Below are positions 1 through 6,439 of a stretch of 8,980 bases of DNA, piece after piece. The DNA comes from Candidatus Aminicenantota bacterium (GTDB taxonomy: Bacteria; Acidobacteriota; Aminicenantia; UBA2199). The notes below the pieces were generated by a model, which saw nothing but the letters and a program-made list of their open reading frames with translations, was not told the DNA's origin and did no database searches. The DNA is taken from positions 1-8,980 of the forward strand of contig JAGLQA010000505.1 of assembly GCA_023137075.1 (NCBI GenBank). The letters are read 5' to 3'. The translations under genes and the position numbers were made by a program. Positions within the stretch are counted from its first letter, which is position 1. Each line of letters starts with the position of its first letter.

Positions 1-1117
1 CGATTTTGTTATAAATGATTTCCGGCGGATTCTGCTCCTGGGACACCATTTCCCGGATTTTCGAAAATTGGCTTAACATCTCGTCCCGGACCGCCTCATT
101 TTTTAAAACCTTCCGGACCTCCTTTGCGATATTTTCAGCCCTGAAGTTTTCCTGGATCAACTCCGGTATCACCCGCTTTTGCGCCAGGATATTAACGATC
201 GAATAATTATCGATTTTCACAAATCCTTTTCCTAAAAAATAAGACAGTTTATTAAGACGGTAGACGGCCACAAAGGGCACCCCGATAACGGCGATCTCTA
301 AGTTTGACGTACCGCAGGTGGTAATAACCATATCGGAAGCATTTATTAAATTATGCCCCCCTTTCTGCTCGATAACCTGCACATCAACCGGGCTGTTCTC
401 TAAAAACCCGGTCACAAAATCCCGGTCAATATTTTCCGCCAATAACAAAAAGATCCTGACTTCAAACTCCTCTTGTAACATTGCGGCGGCTTTTAACATC
501 TCGGTTAGTAAAAAATTGACTTCCGCTCTCCTGCTGCCGGGCAGGAGAGTAAGCAGTACACCGGATTTTTTAACCGCCCATTCTTTCCTGAAAACATCTC
601 TCTTTACATCCACTTTGATCGTGGGCACTAAGGGATGGCCGGTGTAGGTAAAGGGAATTTTTTCCTTTTCATAAATTTTAATCTCAAAGGGGAAAATGAT
701 AAACAAGTGGTCCACATATTTTTTGATCAGGTTAACCCGCGAATATCTCCAGGCCCAGACCGTGGGACTGATATAATAGTAAACCGGAATACCCAATTTT
801 TTGATTTTTTTTGCCAATCGTAGATTGAAGTCGGGATAATCGATTAAAATAACGGCTGCCGCTTTTCTCTTTACCGCTTCCTTAACCAGGATGTTCATAT
901 ACCGTTTTAATTTTAACAAACTGGAGACGACCTCGATTAGACCTAAGACCGAAAGCTCCCTACTGTGAATGACCACATCCACTCCCCGGTCGGCAAAACG
1001 GTCTCCTCCTAAGCCAAAAAAATGTACCCCGGGTTCGTGTTTCTTGAATTCGTCTATAACCTGTGCCCCATAATTTTCCGCTGAATTTTCAGCTGCAATA
1101 ATCAGCACATTTTTCAT
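1..1117 (-). CDS. lpxB: Lipid-A-disaccharide synthase, 3' end cut by window edge
   Basis: This GT-B glycosyltransferase (family GT19) condenses UDP-2,3-diacylglucosamine with lipid X to make the lipid A disaccharide at the cytoplasmic membrane. My translation gives 372 codons before the left edge; the family is about 380 residues, so only the last few are missing. Visible family motifs are LIDYPDFN (91-98, with the catalytic-type Asp region), SPTVWAWR (117-124), GHPL (160-163), LLPGSRRAEV (191-200), the nucleotide-sugar site CGTSNLE (268-274) and an LpxB-type C-terminal half (YRLNKLSYFLGKGFVKID). The N-terminal loop, usually GExSGD, reads AENSAENYGA here. The ATG shares its A with the TGA of the upstream pseudopilin (TGATG), and I see no Shine-Dalgarno near it, so translation is probably coupled. 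It is the third gene of the minus-strand operon. Identification is secure; no alternative family fits. Confidence 0.96.
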   Translation of the reverse strand, partial: MKNVLIIAAENSAENYGAQVIDEFKKHEPGVHFFGLGGDRFADRGVDVVIHSRELSVLGLIEVVSSLLKLKRYMNILVKEAVKRKAAAVILIDYPDFNLRLAKKIKKLGIPVYYYISPTVWAWRYSRVNLIKKYVDHLFIIFPFEIKIYEKEKIPFTYTGHPLVPTIKVDVKRDVFRKEWAVKKSGVLLTLLPGSRRAEVNFLLTEMLKAAAMLQEEFEVRIFLLLAENIDRDFVTGFLENSPVDVQVIEQKGGHNLINASDMVITTCGTSNLEIAVIGVPFVAVYRLNKLSYFLGKGFVKIDNYSIVNILAQKRVIPELIQENFRAENIAKEVRKVLKNEAVRDEMLSQFSKIREMVSQEQNPPEIIYNKI

Positions 1118-1734
1118 CAATCATCGATCCCGCGTCTCCCCGGACGGCCAGCTTCGTCGGCACCCAGGCGTTCTCCGCGGTCGCCGCCCTCTCTGCCTCT
1201 TTCTCCTCCTTCCCGGCCGCCTTCACCTTCTTCACCAATGATGGTAACATCCGGCATATCCTTTAACGGATCCTCTCCCACATAAAAAGCCCATTCGCAG
1301 TACCGTTTTTTCTTGCGGTATTCCCTGAATCCCTCTTCACAGGAATAAGTGGCCACCCCGATTATCTGCGCCTTGGTTAAGTATTTACCTAACTGATCCG
1401 GCGGCACGATCAGGAGAGATTTTTTTCCGGCAGTGGTTCCCTGCATCACGATTTGCCATTCCCCTTCCTCGGTCATGGGGTCGGGGTATTGTTTCCTCAA
1501 AAATTTTTCAGTATACAGGATATCTAAGTCCTGGGGGAACAAATTAGTATGTTTCTGCTTATACAATTCTATCGCGGTTACATACTGCCGGGCCCTGAAA
1601 ATCAATTCCTCCTCCAGGTCTCTTGCCAGTTCCGTTTCCCACATCGACCTGGCCATCATAAGGAACACGGCAAACACATTCACCGCGATGACGGCGATTA
1701 ATAAAGAATAGCCTGCCTTACCTTTGAATGCCAT
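1117..1734 (-). CDS. Type II secretion/type IV pilin-like minor pseudopilin with Gly/Arg/Glu-rich tail
   Basis: This 205-residue protein has a short basic N-terminus (MAFKGKAG) followed by a hydrophobic helix (about 9-27), the layout of a class III prepilin signal that would be cleaved after Gly8. The mature start is Tyr rather than Phe, and the Glu normally at mature position 5 is Ile, as in tip-type minor pseudopilins. The helix continues as ELARDLEEELIFRARQYVTAIELY, then LFPQDLDILY and FLRKQYPDPMT, a pattern I know from pseudopilins of Acidobacteria-like genomes. Cys132 and Cys146 could form a disulfide. Residues 168-201 are low-complexity (GGREGGERGREGGDRGER), presumably disordered. AGGAGG lies 5 nt before the ATG and overlaps the stop of the preceding gene. 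It probably forms part of a secretion or pilus-like pseudopilus; the exact subunit is unknown. Confidence 0.85.
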   Translation of the reverse strand: MAFKGKAGYSLLIAVIAVNVFAVFLMMARSMWETELARDLEEELIFRARQYVTAIELYKQKHTNLFPQDLDILYTEKFLRKQYPDPMTEEGEWQIVMQGTTAGKKSLLIVPPDQLGKYLTKAQIIGVATYSCEEGFREYRKKKRYCEWAFYVGEDPLKDMPDVTIIGEEGEGGREGGERGREGGDRGERLGADEAGRPGRRGIDD

Positions 1735-1739
1735 CGGGT

Positions 1740-1745
1740 CCTCCT
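1740..1745 (-). promoter_or_regulatory. Ribosome binding site of second pseudopilin, overlapping upstream stop
   Basis: AGGAGG on the minus strand lies 5 nt before the ATG at 1734. Its first bases belong to the TAG stop (1746-1744) of the GspG-like gene, so ribosomes finishing the first gene arrive on the SD of the second. This fixes the start and supports co-transcription. Confidence 0.85.
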
Positions 1746-2136
1746 ACAATTCTTTGTAGGCAATGCCATCAACCGTCGTACCTTCGGCCATGCTTCTCAC
1801 ATCGATAATGCTCTCGAAAATTTCAGGATCAAAATCTTCCATTTCTTCCGGTTCAAAATAAATCAATTCCCACTCCCGTTTTTTGGCAACCGGATCAGTG
1901 GGGATCTTCTTGAGATATCGAAAGGTTACCAGGTCCTCTAAGGCAGTGGGGTAATTGTTTTTGTCACTATAAAACTTCGCTATCGCGTCTCTTATGTGAA
2001 AGAGATTCTCCTGTAAAACCGCTTCCCTGGCTCTTTTCACATGATGCTTATAGCTGGGCACAATAATTGAAACCAATATGCCGATGACTGCCATTACGAC
2101 GATTACTTCGACCAGAGTAAATCCCTTATTCTTCAT
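1744..2136 (-). CDS. GspG-like pseudopilin (prepilin-type N-terminal cleavage/methylation domain)
   Basis: This 130-residue protein begins MKNKG|FTLVEVIVVMAVIGILVSI, a textbook class III prepilin signal: cleavage after Gly5, N-methylated Phe, and Glu at mature position 5. After the helix come KRAREAVLQENLFHIRDAIAKFYSDKNNYP and YLKKIPTDPVAKK, followed by a C-terminal segment ending in DVRS...GTTVDGIAYKEL that resembles the GspG calcium-loop end (GTALDGxPYxxW in relatives). The size is typical for the major pseudopilin. It is first in the operon with a second pseudopilin and lpxB. No Shine-Dalgarno precedes the ATG; instead a -10 box ends 6 nt upstream, suggesting a leaderless mRNA. No assembly ATPase, secretin or prepilin peptidase is present in the window, so it could serve either a type II secretion or a pilus machine encoded elsewhere. 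Confidence 0.93.
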   Translation of the reverse strand: MKNKGFTLVEVIVVMAVIGILVSIIVPSYKHHVKRAREAVLQENLFHIRDAIAKFYSDKNNYPTALEDLVTFRYLKKIPTDPVAKKREWELIYFEPEEMEDFDPEIFESIIDVRSMAEGTTVDGIAYKEL

Positions 2137-2142
2137 GGATAT

Positions 2143-2170
2143 ATTATAACAAAAAAAATACGTCGGTCAA
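2143..2170 (-). promoter_or_regulatory. Sigma70-like promoter of pseudopilin-lpxB operon (leaderless)
   Basis: On the minus strand there is TTGACC (2170-2165), a 16-nt T-rich spacer and a perfect TATAAT (2148-2143). Only ATATCC separates the -10 box from the ATG at 2136, so the predicted transcription start falls at or beside the initiator A. No SD is possible in such a transcript. Confidence 0.8.
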
Positions 2171-2178
2171 GAGTTAAC

Positions 2179-2189
2179 CGGAAATTCCG
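2179..2189. promoter_or_regulatory. Palindrome in divergent promoter region, possible operator
   Basis: CGGAAATTCCG is a perfect inverted repeat (5-bp arms, one central base) in the 122-bp region between the pseudopilin and sulfatase operons. It starts 8 bp upstream of the minus-strand -35 box and 34 bp upstream of the plus-strand one. A binding role is inferred from position and symmetry only. Confidence 0.3.
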
Positions 2190-2223
2190 TCAAAATTTTC
2201 GCGGACGATTTTCCCAATGAATC

Positions 2224-2252
2224 TTTACACACCGCTTTTTTTATTGTAAGAT
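2224..2252 (+). promoter_or_regulatory. Sigma70-like promoter of sulfatase-sigma operon (leaderless)
   Basis: TTTACA (2224-2229), a 17-nt spacer and TAAGAT (2247-2252) make a reasonable promoter. Six nucleotides (AGGTGT) separate the -10 box from the ATG at 2259, the same spacing as at the divergent pseudopilin promoter. AGGTG is too close to the ATG (1 nt) to work as a normal SD, so initiation is probably leaderless. Confidence 0.65.
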
Positions 2253-2258
2253 AGGTGT

Positions 2259-3602
2259 ATGCAAAAAATAACAATTCTACCGGTTATTCTTACTATTTTT
2301 GCAATTCTCCAGACCGGGTGCGGCTCGCATCCCGAAAAAGGGCCGAATGTTTTACTGATTACCATCGATACTGTGCGGGCCGACTATACCGGGTGTTACG
2401 GCAGCCCGGATGTAAAAACACCGAATATCGATAATACGGCAGCTTCAGGAGTGATGTTCACGCGTGCCGTTGCCCCCTCACAATGCACCAATCCATCCCA
2501 TGCATCCATGTTCACCGGCCTCTACCCGACCCGCCACCAGGTATTAGATAACCGAACGCCTCTAACAAATGAGGCGAAAACCCTGGCCGAAATCTTTAAG
2601 GAAAAAGGGTATTCCACCATCGGCGCCGTCAGCGCCCGGCACCTTAATTCGAAAAACAGCAACTTCGCCCAGGGATTCGATTTCTTTTTCGAGTGTGAAG
2701 ACAGAGAGAAAAACGCGGCGGAAAGAAACAAACTTTTCTTACGGAAGTTAGAGGAAATTTCGGATAGTAGGTTTTTTGCCTGGATCCATTATTACGATCC
2801 CCATGGAGATTACGCACCGCCGCCGCCCTACGACAACATGTACCCGGTAGGCTCCAACTACGAACCTGTCCCTCCGCAAAAAACGATGAACCTGAACCCC
2901 CGGGCGAAATCGAAACCGGTAGACCCGGACCAAATCATCCCCCTTTATAAAGGAGAGATTTCCTTCTTAGACGAGCAGATCGGGGTTGTGCTCCGGTTTT
3001 TAAAAAAGAAAAAACTCACGAATAAAACGCTGATTATTATCGCAGCCGACCACGGTGAGAGTATGACCGAAAAAGGCATCTACTTCTGCCATGCCGGAAT
3101 GTACAACCCGGTTTTACATATCCCGTTGATCATGAGCATGCCCGGCACACTCCCTCCTGGCCACCGGGTAGATAAGGTGATTAGCGGTCTGGATATCTTT
3201 CCCACTATACTGGAAATCGCAGGGATAGACTACGCTAAGGATCAAATAGACGGTAGAAGCCTGGCACCGATGTTTTCCGATCCCTCTTACCGCAATCATC
3301 TGATCGTGATTAGTGAGGCGGTTGATTGTGTGATTAGGGCTATATATAAAGACGGCTACAAACTTATCAAGCCCTATCCCACTGATTGGGCGGTCAAAGA
3401 AAAGCAATTGTTTCGTCCCTGGGAGGATTATGAAGAATCCGAAGATTTGAAACTTAAAAAACCATTAGTGGCACGGCGTCTGGAAATTCGCCTGAAGAAT
3501 TGGATTACAAGCAGTAACAGGAAGAAGCTGTCAAGTCAAAAGCGAAAACAACTCGATCCCAAAACCGCGGAAGCGCTTAAATCTTTAGGTTATATTGAAT
3601 AA
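2259..3602 (+). CDS. Sulfatase-superfamily lipoprotein with Thr at the nucleophile position
   Basis: This 447-residue protein belongs to the alkaline phosphatase/sulfatase fold. The N-terminus is a hydrophobic signal ending LQTGC, a somewhat relaxed lipobox that would lipidate Cys21. Metal-site motifs are ITIDTVRADYTGCYG (Asp37, Asp42) and AADHGE (Asp264, His265). The segment that normally reads C/S-x-P-x-R reads T77-N-P-S-H81 before ASMFTGLYPTRH, so the formylglycine residue is replaced by Thr and the Arg by His; Cys76 is one residue out of register. This matches a large 'T-x-PSHAS-x-x-TG' subgroup. Further matches are FAWIHYYDPHGDY and the C-terminal EALKSLGYIE, so the protein is complete. 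The true reaction (sulfate, phosphate or phosphonate ester hydrolysis, or a transfer) cannot be read from sequence. It probably sits on the periplasmic face of a membrane. Its last 8 nt overlap the sigma factor gene. Confidence 0.9.
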   Translation: MQKITILPVILTIFAILQTGCGSHPEKGPNVLLITIDTVRADYTGCYGSPDVKTPNIDNTAASGVMFTRAVAPSQCTNPSHASMFTGLYPTRHQVLDNRTPLTNEAKTLAEIFKEKGYSTIGAVSARHLNSKNSNFAQGFDFFFECEDREKNAAERNKLFLRKLEEISDSRFFAWIHYYDPHGDYAPPPPYDNMYPVGSNYEPVPPQKTMNLNPRAKSKPVDPDQIIPLYKGEISFLDEQIGVVLRFLKKKKLTNKTLIIIAADHGESMTEKGIYFCHAGMYNPVLHIPLIMSMPGTLPPGHRVDKVISGLDIFPTILEIAGIDYAKDQIDGRSLAPMFSDPSYRNHLIVISEAVDCVIRAIYKDGYKLIKPYPTDWAVKEKQLFRPWEDYEESEDLKLKKPLVARRLEIRLKNWITSSNRKKLSSQKRKQLDPKTAEALKSLGYIE

Positions 3603-4152
3603 AGACGTCCAAAGGGGACAGATTGATATCGGAAAAATAATCGCCGACTATTACCGGAAAATCTATAAATTATGCCTGTTTTACCTGAATAACGATCAAC
3701 AAGAAGCCGAAGAGATGGTTCAAGAAATATTCCTGAAAGTAATGAAAAAATCAAAGAGCTTCAAGGGGAAATCGAATATTTACACCTGGATTTACCGCAT
3801 TGCCGTCAATACGCTCATCAATTACATAAAAAGAAAAAAAATAGTCGAATTTATCTCCTTTGAAAGTATCGGGGATTTCAAAGAAACCGCCGGCTACCTG
3901 AACCAATCCACGATAGACCCGGCGGAAAAACTCGAAAAAGAAGAAACCAGGGAAAAGGAGATCCGCCTACTGCGGGAATGCCTCACCCTATTATCGGGCA
4001 GAGAAAAAACAGCTTTTTATCTCTTCCACTACGACAATATGAAACAAAAGGAAATCGCGGAGATCATGAAAACCTCTGTTTCGGCAGTGGAATCCCTGGT
4101 CCACAAAGCCATGAAAAAAATAAAAAAGCGCTCAGGGGGTGAACCGTTTTAA
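3595..4152 (+). CDS. ECF-type sigma70-family RNA polymerase sigma factor
   Basis: This 185-residue protein has the two-domain ECF layout. Region 2 (about 16-82) contains YYRKIYKLCLFYL, DQQEAEEMVQEIFLKVM and the -10-binding helix YTWIYRIAVNTLINYIKR. A charged linker (about 83-122) follows. Region 4 (about 124-178) carries the helix-turn-helix QKEIAEIMKTSVSAVESLVHKAMKKIKKR that reads the -35 element. There is no ATG in frame near the start. I take TTG at 3595, inside the last codons of the sulfatase gene, because the 8-nt overlap gives translational coupling; ATT at 3622 preceded by AGGGGAC is a weaker alternative. No anti-sigma factor follows, since the next gene is convergent. The partner and target promoters are therefore unknown; the co-transcribed lipoprotein hints at an envelope-related signal, but that is inference. 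Confidence 0.92.
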   Translation: MNKDVQRGQIDIGKIIADYYRKIYKLCLFYLNNDQQEAEEMVQEIFLKVMKKSKSFKGKSNIYTWIYRIAVNTLINYIKRKKIVEFISFESIGDFKETAGYLNQSTIDPAEKLEKEETREKEIRLLRECLTLLSGREKTAFYLFHYDNMKQKEIAEIMKTSVSAVESLVHKAMKKIKKRSGGEPF

Positions 4153-6339
4153 ACTCAGGGAATTACCGACCACCGATACGGAACTGAAGGCCATGGCAGC
4201 CCCGGCAATGATGGGACTTAACAGGCCGAAAGAGGCGAAGGGAATCCCGATGATATTATAAATAAATGCCCAGAACAGGTTCTGTTTGATTTTTGCCATG
4301 GTCTTTTTCGACAGTTTGATCGCCGTGAGCATCGTTTTGAGATTTCCATTCATCAGGGTAATATCACCCGCTTCAATGGCTATATCGGTGCCTGTTCCCA
4401 TGGCAATGCCGATATCCGCAGTGGCCAGGGCCGGCGCGTCATTGATGCCGTCCCCTGCCATGGCCACTATATATCCCCTATCCTGCAGTTTTTTGACTTC
4501 GTCCGCTTTGCGTTCGGGTAAGACCTGGGCCAGGATATGCGCTTTGTCGATGCCGACTTGTCTGCCAATGGCTTCCGCGGTGCGCCTATTATCGCCGGTT
4601 ACCATGAATACTTCCATCCCGGAAGATTGCAGTTCGCGAATCGCTGTTTCCGAATTCTCTTTTACCGTATCGGCTGCCGCGATAACACCGGCGATTTCTC
4701 CGTCTAAAGCGGCGAAAATCACGGTCTTGCCATCCCCTTCCAAACTTCTCACCGCCTCCGCTATTATTTCAATATCGATATTGTTTTCGTGCATAAACTC
4801 CCGGGTTCCCATCAGAACATGCCTGTCCCGGACCACCGCGGAAACCCCTTTACCCGGCAGGGCGGAAAAACCTTCCGCCTCATGAGTTTCCACCGATAGT
4901 GCCTGTGCTTCCCGGACAATGGCTTCTGCCAGCGGGTGTTCGGAACTCTTCTCGATGCCGGCGGCATAAGAGAGCAGGTCGCTTTTAGGAATTCCATCAA
5001 CCGGGACAATATCCGTTACCACCGGTTTTCCTTTTGTGATGGTGCCGGTTTTGTCCAGCACGAGTGCATTTACTTTTAAGGTGGTTTCCAGGCTCTCACC
5101 GTTCTTTATCAGTATGCCGTTTTCAGCGCCCTTTCCGGTGCCCACCATGATGGCCGTGGGAGTGGCCAGGCCTAAGGCACAGGGACAGGCAATCACGAGA
5201 ACGGATACGGCGGCAGTGATTCCCATCGAGACGCTGCCGACGATAAAAACCCAGATCAGGAAGGTTATTACCGCAATGAATAACACCGCGGGCACAAAAA
5301 CTCCCGCCACTTTGTCTACCAATTTCTGGATAGGCGCTTTAGATCCCTGGGCCTCTTCCACGACTTTGATGATTTGCGCTAACAGGGTGTCTTTACCTAC
5401 TTTCGCGGCGGTAAAAGTTAAGCTGCCGTTCTTATTGATAGTGCCGCCCAGGATGGAATCTCCGGGTTGTTTCTCAACCGGGATGCTTTCCCCGGTCAGC
5501 ATACTCTCATCAACGGCGGAATTCCCATGCGTGACCAGTCCATCCACCGCGATCTTCTCACCCGGACGCACCCGTATGGTATCGCCGACCACGACCTGCT
5601 CGATGGGGATATCCGCTTCTTCCCCGTCACGTACCACCCGGGCTAATTTGGGCTGCAAAGCGATCAGTTTTTTTATGGCCTCGGAGGTTTTGCCTTTGGC
5701 CACTGCTTCCAGGTATTTGCCCAAAAGAACAAGCGTGATGACGATTGCCGAGGCCTCAAAATAGAGTTCCGCGTGTTCGCCGACGGGCATTTTCTTAAAA
5801 AAACCGTTATAAATACTGAAAAAATAAGCCGCGCTGGTGCCCATGGCGACCAATAGATCCATGCCCGGACTCAGGGAACGCAGGCTGTGATAGGCATTCT
5901 TATAAAACCGCCAGCCCATGACAAATTGCACCGGTGTGGCCAGGGCTAATTGAAAAAAGGGATTGTGAAGAATCGATATGGGTATTTTAAACAGCCCACT
6001 TACCATGGCCAGGAACAAGGGCAGGCTCAATAGGGCAGATATAAAAAAAGCCGTTTTTAATTTCTTGACCTCTTTTTTACGTGCCATGCCGGTGGCATCG
6101 GGTTCCGCTTCACCCGTGTGCGAAGGTTGTTCTTTGATCACGCCATAGCCCAAACCGGTAATCTTATCGACAATATCCCGTTTCGAGATCTGTGAATCGT
6201 CGAATTCGACCACCGCTTTTTCCAATGCTAAATTCACCACTACATCATGTACGCCCCGGCTATTTTTTAAACCTTTCTCAATACGGGCCGCGCAACTGGC
6301 ACAGGACATCCCGGTAACGGCGAGGGTCTCTTTTTTCAT
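4132..6339 (-). CDS. copA: Cu(I)-exporting P1B-type ATPase
   Basis: This 735-residue inner-membrane pump exports Cu(I) using ATP. There is one N-terminal heavy-metal-associated domain with GMSCASC (Cys13, Cys16). Membrane helices follow from about residue 96. The actuator domain has TGES (282-285), the transport helix has the Cu(I)-type CPC (385-387), the phosphorylation site is DKTGT (429-433), and SEHPL (466-470) and GDGIND (629-634) mark the nucleotide domain. The late helices contain FWAFIYN and MAFSS, the YN and MxxSS signatures that define Cu(I) rather than Zn or Co transport. Length is normal for a single-HMA CopA. The ATG follows AAGGAGG by 7 nt. It is transcribed alone, divergent from the small-ORF-anSME unit, and its last 21 bp overlap the sigma factor gene on the other strand. 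No copper chaperone or recognisable copper regulator gene is adjacent. Confidence 0.97.
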   Translation of the reverse strand: MKKETLAVTGMSCASCAARIEKGLKNSRGVHDVVVNLALEKAVVEFDDSQISKRDIVDKITGLGYGVIKEQPSHTGEAEPDATGMARKKEVKKLKTAFFISALLSLPLFLAMVSGLFKIPISILHNPFFQLALATPVQFVMGWRFYKNAYHSLRSLSPGMDLLVAMGTSAAYFFSIYNGFFKKMPVGEHAELYFEASAIVITLVLLGKYLEAVAKGKTSEAIKKLIALQPKLARVVRDGEEADIPIEQVVVGDTIRVRPGEKIAVDGLVTHGNSAVDESMLTGESIPVEKQPGDSILGGTINKNGSLTFTAAKVGKDTLLAQIIKVVEEAQGSKAPIQKLVDKVAGVFVPAVLFIAVITFLIWVFIVGSVSMGITAAVSVLVIACPCALGLATPTAIMVGTGKGAENGILIKNGESLETTLKVNALVLDKTGTITKGKPVVTDIVPVDGIPKSDLLSYAAGIEKSSEHPLAEAIVREAQALSVETHEAEGFSALPGKGVSAVVRDRHVLMGTREFMHENNIDIEIIAEAVRSLEGDGKTVIFAALDGEIAGVIAAADTVKENSETAIRELQSSGMEVFMVTGDNRRTAEAIGRQVGIDKAHILAQVLPERKADEVKKLQDRGYIVAMAGDGINDAPALATADIGIAMGTGTDIAIEAGDITLMNGNLKTMLTAIKLSKKTMAKIKQNLFWAFIYNIIGIPFASFGLLSPIIAGAAMAFSSVSVVGNSLSLKRFTP

Positions 6340-6346
6340 GGTAACG

Positions 6347-6353
6347 CCTCCTT
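6347..6353 (-). promoter_or_regulatory. Ribosome binding site of copA
   Basis: AAGGAGG on the minus strand, 7 nt before the ATG at 6339. It fixes the copA start and shows that this genome also uses classical SD initiation. I did not find a convincing copA promoter: TTGTCA/TTGTAA elements are present further upstream but lack a good -10 box. Confidence 0.85.
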
Positions 6354-6404
6354 ATCAACCTGATCTTTACTTTGACAACCGGGTTACAAAAACCTTGCTA
6401 ATCA

Positions 6405-6433
6405 TTGACAACGGCGCGCCTTTCTCTCATAAT
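6405..6433 (+). promoter_or_regulatory. Strong sigma70-like promoter of the small-ORF-anSME unit
   Basis: Perfect TTGACA (6405-6410), a 17-nt spacer and CATAAT (6428-6433). Exactly 6 nt (ATCCTC) separate the -10 box from an ATG at 6440, giving a predicted start at that ATG. The spacer contains the 8-bp palindrome GGCGCGCC (6413-6420), and an identical TTGACAAC octamer lies 33 bp upstream (6372-6379). Confidence 0.75.
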
Positions 6434-6439
6434 ATCCTC

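Noticed and set aside
5036..5764. Long plus-strand open frame (242 codons) opposite copA
   Set aside because: It is the antisense shadow of a clearly conserved P1B-ATPase; the composition is Ser/Thr/Pro-rich as expected for a complementary frame, with no recognisable domain or SD.
6372..6402. TTGACA-19-GCTAAT, a MerR/CueR-like long-spacer promoter facing away from copA
   Set aside because: It points toward anSME rather than copA, lacks the inverted repeat expected for CueR, and the downstream TTGACA-17-CATAAT is much better.
6338..6439. Upstream extension of the small ORF, open in frame from an ATG at 6338
   Set aside because: It starts on top of the copA start codon and contains both the -35 and -10 boxes of the plus-strand promoter. 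The encoded residues show no protein-like pattern, so only the part from 6440 is kept.
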